Positions 51,315 to 62,703 of a stretch of DNA of 64,000 nt are shown here, one piece after another. The position numbers and the translations under genes are program-made. Where the stretch lies: NCBI RefSeq assembly GCF_900095185.1, contig NZ_LT606948.1, positions 1-64,000 on the forward strand, given 5' to 3'. Positions within the stretch are counted from its first letter, which is position 1, and each line of letters starts with the position of its first letter. Origin of the DNA: Polynucleobacter necessarius (GTDB lineage Bacteria; Pseudomonadota; Gammaproteobacteria; Burkholderiales; Burkholderiaceae). Under the pieces are notes generated by a model. That model was not told the origin of the DNA. It was given only the letters and a program-made list of their open reading frames with translations, and made no database searches.

Positions 51315-52139
51315 TTAAATTGATAACCAAGCTAAAGCTGACTTAATCAGAGCTTCATCACCTGGCTCACTCGTAAAGACTTCACCAAACCCAATCAATT
51401 CAGCTGCATCCGAAATATTGTGATGTAGACATAAGGCACTAGCGGCACTCAGATTTTGAGTAAATTGATCACGGATGACTTCGCCAAGATAACGAACTGC
51501 CTCGGATGAAGTTAGCAACCAAAGTGAATTTCTAAACTCTATCTCCCAAATGGCTTGCCAAGCTGGGTTCTCGATATCAAGTGGCACTCGACTATAAGTG
51601 GAGATTGGCTCTACGGTAGCTCCTGCTTTCTTTAAGATTTCTGCAAGCCAATCACGACCATCTTCGCCTTTAAAAATAACGATTTTTTTATTTCTCCAAT
51701 CACTATTAAGGGCTTGAAGCTCATTCCATAAGCCCTCCGAATCCCACTGTTCATTATTTTTTGGAATGATGATGGGGGTGGGTAGCTCTTCTTCACCAAT
51801 GCCATGATTCTTGAGTGCTAAACGACTGCTGCCACCCATCACCCCAATCGGAATAACCCTCTTCGCAACCTCTTGCCAATCTCGCTCGAATAAACGCATC
51901 ACACTTTCAATGGCGTTTGGACTTACGAAAATTGCTAGATCTGCATTACTCAAAGCGGATTGAATGTGGATCGCTAAATGTTCATCAGATTTAGGAGTAA
52001 TGGTTAGCAAGGGTAAAGAGATAATCTCGAGGAGACTCCTCTTACTGACACCACTGTCCTCAATAGCACGGGTGAGCATCTCAATTAATTGACGCGCTTG
52101 GCCACTTGGCCTTGTGACGACGATGGTTTTAGTACTCAT
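51315..52139 (-). CDS. hemD: Uroporphyrinogen-III synthase
   Basis: Closes and inverts ring D of the linear tetrapyrrole made by HemC, in haem synthesis. HemD is poorly conserved; support comes from the N-terminal TIVVTRPSGQARQLIEMLTR, FVSPNAIESVMRLF, GVMGGSSRLALKNHG, the middle segment EGLWNELQALN and IVIFKGEDGRDWLAEILKKA, and from its place 14 nt after hemC. 274 residues, intact. Confidence 0.9.
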   Translation of the reverse strand: MSTKTIVVTRPSGQARQLIEMLTRAIEDSGVSKRSLLEIISLPLLTITPKSDEHLAIHIQSALSNADLAIFVSPNAIESVMRLFERDWQEVAKRVIPIGVMGGSSRLALKNHGIGEEELPTPIIIPKNNEQWDSEGLWNELQALNSDWRNKKIVIFKGEDGRDWLAEILKKAGATVEPISTYSRVPLDIENPAWQAIWEIEFRNSLWLLTSSEAVRYLGEVIRDQFTQNLSAASALCLHHNISDAAELIGFGEVFTSEPGDEALIKSALAWLSI

Positions 52140-52153
52140 CGCTAGAATGAATT

Positions 52154-53131
52154 TTATTTAGAAAAATTTGGTATCAACTCAGCCGCCCCTTGCGCCAGCA
52201 GGTCCTGCGAAACGGCTAGTCCTAAGGCCTCTGCATCTGCTATGGAAGTGACCGGAGCACTTCCTTGGGCTAGGCACATCTGCTTACCATCGGTACTGGC
52301 TACAAAAGAGCGGATCTTCATGTAGTTTTGCTCCCAAGTCGCATGGGCTGCTAGGGGCACTTCACAAGAGCCCACTAATTGACGAGACACCATCCGCTCG
52401 GCTGATACGGCTAAAAGGGTTGGTAAATCATTTAAGGGAGTCAGCCAGGCTTGGATGTGAGGGTGTGTACTTAAGGTCTCAATACCCAGGGCACCTTGCC
52501 CTGGTGCAGGGGTGTAAGGATCGTACGGTAGGTAGGCGCGGATCCGGGACTCAAGGCCCAAGCGCTTGAGTCCCGCGGCAGCCAAAATAATGGCTTGGTA
52601 CTCACCTTTATCTAGCTTACCGATGCGGGTATCTAAATTACCCCGTAAGGGTTCGATGCTCAGATGGGGGAAGTGGGCACGCAGCACGGACTCACGGCGC
52701 AGACTGGAAGTGCCCACCACAGCTCCTGGCGGTAGCGCTTCTAAGCTAGCGCAATCATTGGAGACAAACACATCTCTGGCATCTTCCCTAGCCATCACGC
52801 AAGTCAGATCAAAACCTGCTGGCATGACCATCGGGACATCTTTTAAGGAGTGCACTGCCAAGTGGGCTCGGCCATCTGCTAAGGCGGTCTCTAGTTCTTT
52901 CACAAACAGGCCTTTGCCACCGACTTTAGAGAGGGCTGTATCCAAAATCTGGTCCCCCCGAGTGGTCATCCCCAAAATCTGGACATTACACTCGAGATAG
53001 AGCTTTTGCAGGCAGGCTTGGAGATACTGGGCCTGCCACATGGCTAGGCGACTCTTGCGGGACGCAATCACCAGGCTCTTTGGCGCAGCTAGCGTGGTTG
53101 ATAAGGGAGAAGAATGTAGGGGTTGGGGCAT
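52154..53131 (-). CDS. hemC: Hydroxymethylbilane synthase (porphobilinogen deaminase)
   Basis: Condenses four porphobilinogens in haem synthesis. Start taken at ATG 53131 ([20 protein letters not shown]); a longer frame from 53206 would overlap the argH start region. Core motifs [41 protein letters not shown] and [16 protein letters not shown] are present, and the cofactor cysteine in [15 protein letters not shown]. About 325 residues. Intact. Divergent from argH with about 43 nt between the starts. Confidence 0.95.
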   Translation of the reverse strand: MPQPLHSSPLSTTLAAPKSLVIASRKSRLAMWQAQYLQACLQKLYLECNVQILGMTTRGDQILDTALSKVGGKGLFVKELETALADGRAHLAVHSLKDVPMVMPAGFDLTCVMAREDARDVFVSNDCASLEALPPGAVVGTSSLRRESVLRAHFPHLSIEPLRGNLDTRIGKLDKGEYQAIILAAAGLKRLGLESRIRAYLPYDPYTPAPGQGALGIETLSTHPHIQAWLTPLNDLPTLLAVSAERMVSRQLVGSCEVPLAAHATWEQNYMKIRSFVASTDGKQMCLAQGSAPVTSIADAEALGLAVSQDLLAQGAAELIPNFSK

Positions 53132-53174
53132 AACATTTAAAATACTCAAAGACCTACACCAATATACTGTGTTT

Positions 53175-54593
53175 ATGCGCTCATCAAATAATTCCTTAGC
53201 CAACAAAGCCCAAGCATGGTCGGCCCGCTTTGCCGAACCTGTCGACGAACTTGTTCAGCGTTATACCGCCTCTATTGATTTTGATCAACGCTTTGCATTG
53301 GTTGATATTGCAGGATCTCTGGCTCACGCCCAAATGCTGGCAGATCAAGAGATCATCAGCAATCGAGATTTGGCTGATATTCAAAAGGGTATGGCCCAAA
53401 TTCAGAGTGAAATCGAGTCTGGACAATTTAATTGGCAATTAGCTCTCGAGGATGTGCACCTCAATATTGAAGCTCGTCTTACAGAGTTAGTAGGAGACGC
53501 TGGCAAACGTTTACACACTGGCCGCTCACGTAACGATCAGGTTGCTACTGATTTACGTCTTTGGTTACGTGGAAACGTAGATGATATTGCAACTACTCTC
53601 AAATCGTTACGGGTTGCATTATTAGATTTAGCAGAGAAGCATGCATCAACGATCATGCCAGGTCACACGCATTTGCAAGTTGCTCAACCCATTACCTTTG
53701 GCCATCATTCAATGGCCTACTATGAAATGTTTAGCCGTGATGCGAGCCGCTTAGCAGATTTGCGTGCGCGTTTTAATCGCCTGCCCTTAGGTGCAGCAGC
53801 GCTGGCAGGAACAACCTACCCCATTGATCGCGAGCAAGTTGCCAAGATCTTAGGTTTTGATGGCATTTGCAATAACTCTTTAGATGCAGTATCTGATAGA
53901 GACTTTGCTATTGAATTCTGTGCATTTGCTTCGATCCTGATGATGCACGTATCTCGCCTGTCAGAAGAGCTCATTCTGTGGCTCAGCCCCCGCTTTGGTT
54001 TTATCGATCTACCGGATCGCCTCTGTACCGGCAGCTCCATCATGCCGCAGAAAAAAAATCCAGATGTTCCAGAGCTTGCTAGGGGTAAAACTGGACGCGT
54101 TTATGGCGATTTGATTTCTTTATTGACTTTAATGAAGGGGCAACCTCTTGCTTACAATAAAGATAACCAAGAAGACAAAGAGCCTTTGTTTGATGCAGTA
54201 GATACTGTACAAGATACCTTGCGCATCTTTGCTGACATGGTGCCCCATATTGAAGTCCAAGCGGAGGTAATGAAAAAAGCCGCTGAAGACGGTTTTGCAA
54301 CAGCTACAGACTTGGCTGACTACCTAGTGAAAAAAGGTTTGGCTTTCCGCGACGCACATGAAGCGGTAGCTCACGCAGTAAAAGCCTGCGTTGGCAGAAA
54401 CTGCATGCTGACCGATCTGAGTCTTTCCGAATTACGCTTTGCATGCGGCTTAGATAATCGCCCTGAACTGATTAACGATGATGTATTTGCCCTACTCACC
54501 ATTGATGGCGCAGTACAGTCCCGACAACATGCTGGTGGAACCGCTCCGGCACAAGTGCTAGCTGCTATCAAACGAGGTCGGGCAGATCTCTGA
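53175..54593 (+). CDS. argH: Argininosuccinate lyase
   Basis: Last step of arginine synthesis, splitting argininosuccinate to arginine and fumarate. Start taken at ATG 53175 ([20 protein letters not shown]). Signature [19 protein letters not shown], active-site [18 protein letters not shown] and [20 protein letters not shown] are present. 472 residues, usual length. Intact. Arginine synthesis appears kept while cyanophycin storage, an arginine sink, is lost. Confidence 0.96.
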   Translation: MRSSNNSLANKAQAWSARFAEPVDELVQRYTASIDFDQRFALVDIAGSLAHAQMLADQEIISNRDLADIQKGMAQIQSEIESGQFNWQLALEDVHLNIEARLTELVGDAGKRLHTGRSRNDQVATDLRLWLRGNVDDIATTLKSLRVALLDLAEKHASTIMPGHTHLQVAQPITFGHHSMAYYEMFSRDASRLADLRARFNRLPLGAAALAGTTYPIDREQVAKILGFDGICNNSLDAVSDRDFAIEFCAFASILMMHVSRLSEELILWLSPRFGFIDLPDRLCTGSSIMPQKKNPDVPELARGKTGRVYGDLISLLTLMKGQPLAYNKDNQEDKEPLFDAVDTVQDTLRIFADMVPHIEVQAEVMKKAAEDGFATATDLADYLVKKGLAFRDAHEAVAHAVKACVGRNCMLTDLSLSELRFACGLDNRPELINDDVFALLTIDGAVQSRQHAGGTAPAQVLAAIKRGRADL

Positions 54594-54612
54594 GGCCATG
54601 CGGTTTTGATCC

Positions 54613-55149
54613 AAACTCTCTACAGGCATTGATCGAGTAAACCAACTCCTGGGTAAGGCAGCCAGCATGATGATTTTGCTGTCTTGCGTAGTTTCTGCAG
54701 CAAATGCGCTCTTGCGCTACGGATTAGATGTTAGTAACAACTGGCCTTTAGAGCTTCAGTGGTATCTATTTGCAGCTGCCGTGATGCTTGGGGCCTCATA
54801 CACCCTAAAACGTAATGAACATGTACGCGTCGATTTAATTTACTCACATCTTTCCGATCGCGGACGTTTATGGGTTGATTGATTTGGGCTGTCGTTCTTT
54901 TTAATGCCAGCATGCCTCCTATTTGCGTGGCTCTCATAGTCGACTCTGCTTTCCCCATCTTGGTTAGTCATGGAGTACTCACTAAACGCTGGCGGCTTAG
55001 CCCGCTATCCAATTAAGTTGATGGTGCCCTTCGGGTTCATGATGCTGAGTCTGCAAGGTCTTTCAGAAATCATCAAGCGTATCGGCGCGCTTAGAGGTGA
55101 AGTCACTTTACCTGCCGAAGACCTTCATTACGAAAAGCCGATGGAATGA
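54613..55149 (+). pseudogene. dctQ: Broken TRAP transporter small permease (DctQ type)
   Basis: Four-helix subunit of a tripartite ATP-independent transporter. Reads IDRVNQLLGKAASMMILLSC, RYGLDVSNNWPLELQWYLFA, GASYTLKRNEHVRVDLIYSH, then two in-frame stops, TGA near 54880 and TAG near 54937, and onward in the same frame through LARYPIKLMVPFGFMMLSLQ to the native end at 55147-55149. The very N-terminus is unclear. Two nonsense mutations explain the loss. The stop overlaps the dctM start (ATGA). Confidence 0.85.
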
Positions 55150-56266
55150 CTCCATTGGAGTGGATGCCTCCTCTGATGTTTGGTGGACTGATCATCTTTA
55201 TGTTGATTGGTTTTCCGGTGGCATTCTCTTTAATGGCAACTGGATTATTTTTTGCGGCAATTGCGATCAGTGAGGGATTCTTGGGGGTCGCCTTCTTACA
55301 AGCCATTTTCTCGGGGCTATCACTGGCACAGTGGCTGCCCAGGTAATTGCTATGGCGATGATTTCATTACCAGTCATGTGATGATGCGTTACGGCTATAA
55401 CATGCGCTATGCCACAGGGGTATTAGCAGCATCTGGCACTATCACCCAATTGATCCCGCCTTCTCTAGTTTTAATCGTTCTAGCAGATCAACTCAAGACG
55501 CAAAAAGTGGAAGCGCTGATGTGGGCAGTATGTATCTAGGTGCTTGGGGGCCTTCTCTTTTACAAATTGCCTTGCTTGCTCTGTATACTTACCCCCAGTG
55601 CCTGCTAGTGAACTCACGCTAAAAGGTTGGATGCTTTGGAAAAAATGTTTACTAGGCATTATTCCTTCTGCAGTACTGAGTTTCTGGGTACTCGGCACTA
55701 TCATGAACGGCATCGCTACCCCTACTGAATCTGGTGCTATGGGCGCATTACTGCGATGGTGGTTTTCATCCTGATTGGATCAACTTGTTTCTCAGTTGTA
55801 TTTCAAGGGGTGGATGGCGGTTTCTGGGTTGAAGAATTATTTTCCAATCTGCCGGGTGGTTGGATTGGCTTTTTGATTGTTGTGAACCTGTTTGTTTTCT
55901 TTTTGACCTTCTTTTTAGACTTTTTTGAGATCACCTGTATCGTGATGCCTATTCTGGCATCAGTTGCAGTGCAATTACTCTCACCCATACTGCTAGATTC
56001 GATGAATGGCAATCCTCAAGCAGCTGCGAGTGCTGCCATAGTTTGGGTGTGATGCTCTGCGTCAATATGCAAACTTCATTTATGCATCCGCCATGTGGAT
56101 TTGCCCTTTTTTATCTCCGAGGCGTAGCGCCTAAGGAAGTCAAAAGTAGCATATCTACTGGGGAGCATTACCTTGGGTTGCACTGCAATTCGTGATAGTG
56201 ACTATATTCTTGGATAAACCAGCTGCGATAGCAGAGAGTCACGATTTCCATCCTAAAAGGGCATAG
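55146..56266 (+). pseudogene. dctM: Broken TRAP transporter large permease (DctM type)
   Basis: Channel subunit, normally about 430 residues. From ATG 55146 it reads MTPLEWMPPLMFGGLIIFML and [20 protein letters not shown], then an internal deletion near 55315 joins to [22 protein letters not shown] text and [20 protein letters not shown] in other frames. Further shifts occur near 55535, 55745 and 56045; GGWIGFLIVVNLFVFFLTFF and MQTSFMHPPCGFALFYLRG remain visible, ending at TAG 56264-56266. The periplasmic binding-protein gene (DctP) is not in the window. Confidence 0.85.
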
Positions 56267-56370
56267 GATGGAAAACCGAAGTCATCCTCAAATCTTCTAG
56301 ATGAAGATGCTCCAGTTACTTTTCACTTAGAAAAGTCGACTACGAAATAATCGCATTATCAAGTTGTCGG

Positions 56371-58638
56371 CTATAAAGTGATGTCGCGCTCTTGTCTCAC
56401 GCAATCAACATAGTACTCACTACGGCCAGCGATATCTGCTTTTACTAAGCCATGAATATCCGTTTCGAATCCAGGAAACTTTTCATTGAAATCTCTTGCA
56501 AAGTAGAGATAGTCAACAATGCGTTTATCGAATCGCTCCCCAGGGATCAATAAAGGGATGCCCGGAGGGTACGGCGTTACTAACATTGCCGTTACGCGTC
56601 CCTCTAGTCGATCTAAAGGTACGCGATCCACTTGCTTATGCGCCATCTTTGCCCACGCCTTAGATGGCATTATGGCCGGAACCATATCAGAGGTATACAT
56701 CTCCGTAGTCATGCGTGCCACATCACGGCTCTTATAAAACTCGTGAATTTGCTGACAAATATCTTTAAGGCCTACACGCTCGTATCTAGGATGCTTGGCC
56801 ACAAACTCTGGAAGCACTTTCCACAATGGAGAATTCTTATCAAAGTGGTCTTTGAATTGTTGTAGCTCAGTAACCAAAGTATTCCAGCGACCTTTAGTAA
56901 TGCCAATCGTGAACATAATGAAGAAAGAATACAAACCGCACTTCTCTACGATAACCCCATGCTCAGCAAGATACTTGGTGACAATGCTGGCCGGAATACC
57001 CATAGAACCAAAATTGCCCTCAATATCCAAACCTGGTGTCACTACGGTTGCCTTAATGGGGTCAAGCATGTTGAAATCTTTAGCCAGCTTGCCAAAATCA
57101 TGCCAAGAAGCTGATGACTCTAAGATCCAATCGGAACGTTCACCAATACCCTCTGCAGCTAAGTGATCGGGACCCCAAACCTTAAACCACCAGTCAGCTC
57201 CAAATTTATCATCCACTTCGCGCATGGCACGGCGGAAGTCCATTGCTTCAGCAATGGACTCCTCGACCAAGGTAGTGCCACCAGGAGACTCCATCACAGC
57301 CGCTGAAACATCGCACGAGGCAATAATGGCGTATTGAGGACTCGTTGAGGTATGCATAAGATAAGCTTCATTGAAGCAAGCACGATCTAACTTTGTATCT
57401 TCAGCATCTTGAACCAAGACTTGCGATGCTTGTGATAAGCCTGCCAGCAATTTATGGGTTGACTGAGTTGCAAACATCAAACTCTTTTTAGAGCGTTTAC
57501 GATCTGAGCCAATTGCATGCATGTCCTTATAAAAAGGATGGAATGCAGCGTGTGGCAACCACGCCTCATCAAAATGCAAAGAGTCCACTTTACCGTCCAG
57601 CATCTCTTTAATCATCTCCACGTTATAGACAATACCATCATAAGTGCTTTGGGTTAAAGTCATGACGCGCGGTACAACGTTTTTATCTTTTATGAATGGA
57701 TTGGCATCAATCTTTTTCTGAATATTTTTCCACTCAAACTCTTCTTTCGGAATGGGGCCAATAATTCCCAAGTGATTACGGGTCGGCATCAAGAAAATGG
57801 GAATCGCGCCCATCATGGTGATGGAATGAATAATCGATTTATGGCAATTGCGATCCACAAGCACTACATCACCTGGCGCAACCGTCGAGTGCCAAACAAT
57901 TTTGTTTGAAGTGGAAGTACCGTTTGTGACAAAGAACAAATGATCGGCATTAAAAATTCGTGCAGCATTGCGCTCACTCTGCAGTACTGGACCAGTATGG
58001 TCCAAGAGTTGACCCAACTCTTCCACAGCATTACAAACGTCTGCGCGAAGCATATTTTCACCAAAGAACTGGTGAAACATACGTCCAACAGGACTCTTTA
58101 AGAAAGCCACGCCACCAGAGTGACCAGGACAATGCCAAGAGTAAGAACCTTCAGAAGCGTAATTAGTGAGTGCACGGAAAAATGGTGGCGCTAAAGAAGC
58201 TAAATACACCTTGGCTTCGCGAATAATGTGGCGCGCTACAAACTCAGGAGTATCTTCATTCATGTGAATGAAGCCGTGTAATTCACGCAGAATATCGTTT
58301 GGCATATGTCGAGATGTTCGAGTCTCGCCATACAAGAAAATAGGAATATCCTCATTGCGCTTACGTACTTCGGTAATGAAGGCGCGTAAATTATTTAACG
58401 CAGGCAGATCATGATCTTCAGCATCAGCATCAAACTCTTCATCATCAATTGAAACGATAAAAGTAGATGCGCGGGATGCTTGCTGAGCAAAGGATGTGAG
58501 ATCGCCATAGCTAGTTAAGCCAATGACTTCCATGCCTTCGTTTTCAATAGCCTCAGCTAGATCACGAATTCCGGACCCTGAAATATTTTCAGAGCGAAAG
58601 TCTTCATCAATAATGATGATTGGAAATCGAAATTTCAT
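56371..58638 (-). CDS. Arginine/lysine/ornithine decarboxylase (PLP fold group III)
   Basis: PLP enzyme that decarboxylates a basic amino acid, giving agmatine, cadaverine or putrescine. The 755 residues have an N-terminal receiver-like wing domain (FPIIIIDEDFRSENISGSGI), the PLP core with WHCPGHSGGVAFLKSPVG, LHFDEAWLPHAAFH and the PLP lysine in ATQSTHKLLAGLSQASQV, and the C-terminal domain. Which amino acid it prefers cannot be settled from sequence; arginine is a common assignment in Burkholderiales and would feed polyamine synthesis. Intact. Confidence 0.9.
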   Translation of the reverse strand: MKFRFPIIIIDEDFRSENISGSGIRDLAEAIENEGMEVIGLTSYGDLTSFAQQASRASTFIVSIDDEEFDADAEDHDLPALNNLRAFITEVRKRNEDIPIFLYGETRTSRHMPNDILRELHGFIHMNEDTPEFVARHIIREAKVYLASLAPPFFRALTNYASEGSYSWHCPGHSGGVAFLKSPVGRMFHQFFGENMLRADVCNAVEELGQLLDHTGPVLQSERNAARIFNADHLFFVTNGTSTSNKIVWHSTVAPGDVVLVDRNCHKSIIHSITMMGAIPIFLMPTRNHLGIIGPIPKEEFEWKNIQKKIDANPFIKDKNVVPRVMTLTQSTYDGIVYNVEMIKEMLDGKVDSLHFDEAWLPHAAFHPFYKDMHAIGSDRKRSKKSLMFATQSTHKLLAGLSQASQVLVQDAEDTKLDRACFNEAYLMHTSTSPQYAIIASCDVSAAVMESPGGTTLVEESIAEAMDFRRAMREVDDKFGADWWFKVWGPDHLAAEGIGERSDWILESSASWHDFGKLAKDFNMLDPIKATVVTPGLDIEGNFGSMGIPASIVTKYLAEHGVIVEKCGLYSFFIMFTIGITKGRWNTLVTELQQFKDHFDKNSPLWKVLPEFVAKHPRYERVGLKDICQQIHEFYKSRDVARMTTEMYTSDMVPAIMPSKAWAKMAHKQVDRVPLDRLEGRVTAMLVTPYPPGIPLLIPGERFDKRIVDYLYFARDFNEKFPGFETDIHGLVKADIAGRSEYYVDCVRQERDITL

Positions 58639-58754
58639 AAATACTCCCCTGCTAACTTATCCGATGAGTTCGGAGCCCACTTATCAAAATTGGTTAGATC
58701 GATGACTCGATCGCCGCCTGGTAATGCCGTGACTATATCGACAAATGTCGCATT

Positions 58755-59100
58755 TTACCGCACATCTTTAGGCAGGTAAACATGACGAGCATAGACCTGA
58801 TTTGCCAAACTTTCATGATACCCAGTAAAGGTAATGAGTAAATGCCATTGCCGTTCAATCGCTGATTTACCTAAATACTCTTGTAGTGGGCTTGAATCAT
58901 CGATGCTGTGCATGGGCCCGTCCAAGTCAAGGAAAACACAGGACTCTCTGAGCGATGCAAAGGCAGCTCAACTGAACGACGATCACATTCACTCTCAGCA
59001 ATCAACCATAAACGCAGTTGCGCCTCGACAATATGTGAGCTGTGATCGTTGGCTACTCAAAATGTGAATGTTTGCACGCTAGTAGAAATTATTTTCTGGG
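58755..59100 (-). pseudogene. C-terminal remnant of a KirBac-type inward rectifier K+ channel
   Basis: Only the cytoplasmic immunoglobulin-like domain remains. It reads VQTFTF, a TGA, then VANDHSSHIVEAQLRLWLIA (F-R-VAN expected, so CGA to TGA), ELPLHRSESPVFSLTWT, then one frame change to MHSIDDSSPLQEYLGKSAIE, LLITFTGYHESLANQVYARH and the end at TAA 58755-58757. The membrane pore and selectivity filter are missing. The stretch 59100-59165 between this and dcd reads NRRRAWINLDEYRAQK, which I cannot place. 58639-58754 shows only the decarboxylase promoter region. Confidence 0.65.
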
Positions 59101-59170
59101 CGCGGTATTCATCTAAATTAATCCATGCACGACGGCGATTAACCGGTACTTTACACACTGCCGCAATGGC

Positions 59171-59737
59171 TTAGGTCTTCGGCAGGGTAACACCCCGCTG
59201 ACCTTGATACTTACCACCGCGATCTTTATACGACGTACCACACACTTCATCGCTCTCAAAAAATAGCACTTGCGCACACCCTTCGCCTGCATAAATCTTG
59301 GCAGGCAATGGCGTAGTGTTTGAGAACTCTAGAGTGACATAACCTTCCCACTCTGGCTCAAATGGCGTAACGTTCACGATGATGCCGCAACGCGCATAAG
59401 TACTCTTACCAACGCAAACTGTTAATACACTGCGCGGGATCTTGAAATACTCCACTGTTCTTGCTAGTGCGAACGAGTTCGGTGGAATGATACAAACATC
59501 ACCTTTGAAATCGACGAATGATTGCTCATCGAAATTTTTCGGGTCAACGATGGTGCTATTGATATTGGTAAAAATTTTGAATTCGTCTGCGCAACGTATG
59601 TCATAGCCATAGCTTGAAGTGCCATAACTTACGATTTTGTTACCGGCAGCGTCTTGGCGAATTTGCCCAGGTTCAAATGGGCTGATCATGCCTTGCTCGC
59701 CCATACGGCAGATCCAGTGGTCAGATTTAATAGTCAT
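59171..59737 (-). CDS. dcd: dCTP deaminase
   Basis: Converts dCTP to dUTP, the main route to dTTP in many proteobacteria. Start taken at ATG 59737 ([20 protein letters not shown]), giving the usual 188 residues; a frame from 59773 would add 12. Conserved [20 protein letters not shown], the catalytic Glu segment ([20 protein letters not shown]) and [13 protein letters not shown] are present. Intact. Confidence 0.95.
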   Translation of the reverse strand: MTIKSDHWICRMGEQGMISPFEPGQIRQDAAGNKIVSYGTSSYGYDIRCADEFKIFTNINSTIVDPKNFDEQSFVDFKGDVCIIPPNSFALARTVEYFKIPRSVLTVCVGKSTYARCGIIVNVTPFEPEWEGYVTLEFSNTTPLPAKIYAGEGCAQVLFFESDEVCGTSYKDRGGKYQGQRGVTLPKT

Positions 59738-59780
59738 GGGCGAATTGTAAAACCATCGCCTGTACCTGCCCATGCAATTA

Positions 59781-60596
59781 TTAGGGGTTTTGGCTAAAAA
59801 CGATCCTCTCCGGGGCGTTGTAGATTTCGAAGTGTTTTCCAGGGCAACGGGAAAGGATGGTGAGATTGGTCTTGAATGCCAACTCCAGCCCCATCAAGGT
59901 CACTCCCGAGTGTGTCAGAAGGAAATGGATTCCCATTTGAATCCCCTTAATCACCATCTCCGAGGTCAGGCGCCCGGTCGTAAAGAAAATCAAATCTTTA
60001 CCTGGCGTATTGCCCAGCCACATCAAACCCGAGATAGAGTCCACAGCATTATGACGACCTACTCCTCAATGAAGTGGAGAAGCCGAGCTCCAGCCTCTCG
60101 ATCACGCTCAAATCGTGTCTTGAGTTCGCATGGAGTCTATTAGAGTGACGATTGCCTCTTGGGATAGTGTCGGGCCCTCGGCCCTCAGGCAGCTGAATCT
60201 CCACCATTTCCTCGATCAAGCCACCAAACATTGTTCCTTGGCCACACAACCCGTAGTGACCACCCGTTTACTCGTCCAGACAGCAATATCGACCGTACTC
60301 TTGCGCGTTTTCACGGCAGCAGAGTCTGTTTCCCAGTCGACTTGAATGCTCTCAAAAATATCATCAGAGGGCTCAACTAGACGCTGATTTCTGAGATAAC
60401 CGAGAACTAAAGCCTTAGGCGCACTTCCCAAGGTCATCAGCGTAACCACTTCGCGCTTGTCCAAGTAGATCGTTAATGGGCGTTCCCCAGGGATATTGGT
60501 AGTTTTAAGGCGCCCCAACTCATCCATGACCTCGACCTCGTGCACCAACAAAGGCGCTAAGGCACAAGACATCTGTATGGTCGGATTTACTGCCAT
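59781..60596 (-). pseudogene. fdhD: Broken FdhD sulfurtransferase
   Basis: FdhD passes sulfur to the molybdenum cofactor of formate dehydrogenase. From 60596: LAPLLVHEVEVMDELGRLK, RPLTIYLDKREVVTLMTLGS, then RVVTTGC where a shift near 60245 breaks the GCGQGTMFGGLIEEM site. A second shift near 60180-60050 leads to AVDSISGLMWLGNTPGKDLI, GRLTSEMVIKGIQMGIHFLL and NAPERIVF, ending at 59781. All parts are present, with at least two frameshifts. It implies that formate dehydrogenase activity is lost or dispensable. Confidence 0.88.
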
Positions 60597-60748
60597 ACAT
60601 ACTCTCTAAGGACGGAATGTATTGAAGTTTATCGGTATTTATAAGGACTTCGCGGTGCATTACTTTAACCGCAGACTAAAATCACTGCATGAGCCCGCAT
60701 CATTGAGGGCTAAACGCAATTTAACCTTCTTATTTAAGTCCGCATTAC

Positions 60749-62419
60749 ATGAGTAGTTCCCAACGCCGCCTTCTAGTTACTTCGGCCTTACCTTATGCCA
60801 ATGGCCAGATCCATATTGGTCATTTGGTGGAATACATCCAGACTGATATTTGGGTCCGGTATCAAAGAATGCGCGGTCATGAAGTGCACTACGTCGGCGC
60901 AGATGACACGCATGGCACCCCGATCATGTTGCGGGCTGAAAATGAAGGACTTACTCCAAAAGAGCTCATTGCAAATGTTTGGAAAGAACATAAACGTGAC
61001 TTCGATAATTTTTTAATTTCTTTTGATAATTACTACACCACTGATAGTCCCGAGAATAAAAAACTTTCTCAGGATATCTATCTCAAACTACGCGATGCAG
61101 GCTTAATTGAAAAGCGTGCGATCGAACAAGCCTACGATCCTGTAAAAGAAATGTTTCTACCGGATCGCCTCATTAAAGGAGAGTGTCCTAAGTGTGGCAC
61201 CAAAGATCAATATGGTGACAACTGCGAAAAATGTGGCGCAACTTATTCTCCAACCGATCTTAAAAATCCTTTTTCAGTAGTGAGTGGGGCCACTCCGATC
61301 AAAAAAGTTTCAGATCATTATTTCTTCAAGCTCTCTGATCCCCGGTGCGAAGAATTCTTACGCGAGTGGACTCAAGTGAAAACCCCACTACAACCTGAAG
61401 CTCGCAATAAGATGAAAGAGTGGGTTGGGCAACCCGGAGAAAGCAAGCTGGGTGACTGGGATATTTCCCGTGATGCCCCGTATTTCGGCTTTGAGATACC
61501 TGATGCGCCTGGGAAGTACTTCTATGTCTGGCTCGATGCCCCAATTGGCTACTACGCTAGCTTCCTTCATTACTGTCAAGCCAAAGGCCTCAATTTCGAT
61601 GAGTGGGTCAAGCCTGACACCACTACTGAGCAATACCATTTTATCGGCAAAGATATTCTGTATTTTCATACTTTATTCTGGCCTGCAACACTTCAATTCT
61701 CCGGATATCGCACTCCAACCAATGTCTTTGCGCATGGCTTCTTAACTGTTGATGATGAGAAGATGAGCAAATCGCGCGGCACTCTGATCTCAGCTAACAG
61801 CGTGATTGATTGCGGCTTTAATCCAGAATGGTTCCGCTATTACTTTGCAACCAAACTCAATAACAGCATGGAGGATTTAGATTTAAATCTTCAAGATTTT
61901 GTAGCGCGCGTCAATAGCGACTTATTGGGCAAGTACATCAACATCGCCAGTCGCAGTGCAGGCTTTTTGGTTAAGCGATTTGGTGGCATTGTTTCGGACG
62001 ATGCAATGCGTGACCCACTCCTTAAAGAAATTGCTGCTTCAAGCGAAAAAATCACTTCACTATATGAGGCTCGCGAATTTGCTAAAGCATTGCGCACAGT
62101 GATGGAGCTAGCGGATAAGGTCAATGGCTTTGTTGATGAAAATAAACCCTGGGAAATTGCCAAGGATTCAGAACGTGAAGCAGACTTACAATGGGTGTGC
62201 AGTATTACCCTGGAAGCTTTTAGGATGCTGAGTCTTTATCTGAAACCGGTCATTCCTCAGGTCGCTAATGGCGTAGAAGAATTCCTATCGCTACCTCCTT
62301 TGAGCTGGGCCGATGTCACTTCACCGCTTTCCAGTAAGACCCCAATTAAACCCTATAAACATCTCATGACTCGAGTAGAAGCCCCGCAAATTGAGGCTTT
62401 GCTGGCAGCAAACTTGTAA
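60749..62419 (+). CDS. metG: Methionine-tRNA ligase
   Basis: Class I synthetase for initiator and elongator tRNA-Met. The 556 residues have HIGH at 22-25 ([14 protein letters not shown]), a zinc knuckle ([19 protein letters not shown]), KMSKS in [14 protein letters not shown], and the helical anticodon domain. It ends ALLAANL without the C-terminal EMAPII-like tRNA-binding domain that E. coli and many Burkholderiales MetG carry; I see no trace of that domain downstream, so this may be the natural short form. Intact. Confidence 0.95.
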   Translation: MSSSQRRLLVTSALPYANGQIHIGHLVEYIQTDIWVRYQRMRGHEVHYVGADDTHGTPIMLRAENEGLTPKELIANVWKEHKRDFDNFLISFDNYYTTDSPENKKLSQDIYLKLRDAGLIEKRAIEQAYDPVKEMFLPDRLIKGECPKCGTKDQYGDNCEKCGATYSPTDLKNPFSVVSGATPIKKVSDHYFFKLSDPRCEEFLREWTQVKTPLQPEARNKMKEWVGQPGESKLGDWDISRDAPYFGFEIPDAPGKYFYVWLDAPIGYYASFLHYCQAKGLNFDEWVKPDTTTEQYHFIGKDILYFHTLFWPATLQFSGYRTPTNVFAHGFLTVDDEKMSKSRGTLISANSVIDCGFNPEWFRYYFATKLNNSMEDLDLNLQDFVARVNSDLLGKYINIASRSAGFLVKRFGGIVSDDAMRDPLLKEIAASSEKITSLYEAREFAKALRTVMELADKVNGFVDENKPWEIAKDSEREADLQWVCSITLEAFRMLSLYLKPVIPQVANGVEEFLSLPPLSWADVTSPLSSKTPIKPYKHLMTRVEAPQIEALLAANL

Positions 62420-62514
62420 AAAGTAGCTCAAAAAGCACCTATAATGAGGGTTGTAGTCCCTAGATAACTTTTCCGTATTATTTTCATAATTTATTGAGTA
62501 TTTTAGGAAAAACT

Positions 62515-62695
62515 ATGGCAAGATATCAATCTGAATTCACTCAGTTCTTAACTGAACTCAAAAATGAGAAACCCCATCTGGAGGCTGAACAGCAAGCCGG
62601 TCGAGCCCTCCTTTGGGATAAGGAACCATTGAGCGTTGAAGATCAATGCCGGGCAAAAGCCGCAAAACTCAAGCAACGCGCCTACGTCTATTCGA

Positions 62696-62703
<8 letters not shown>
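62515..62703 (+). CDS. DUF3460 protein
   Basis: Small soluble protein of the DUF3460 family, known mainly from Burkholderiales, function unknown. Start taken at ATG 62515 (MARYQSEFTQFLTELKNEKP), after AGGAAAAACT; 62 residues. Hallmarks are ALLWDKEPLSVEDQCRAKAA and the end QRAYVY. Its stop overlaps the scpA start, so the two are coupled. Confidence 0.88.

Noticed and set aside
62420..62514. Promoter with TATAAT at 62440-62445 driving DUF3460 and scpA
   Set aside because: The -10 is perfect, but the only -35-like TTGTAA is 20 bases away, too far for a confident call.
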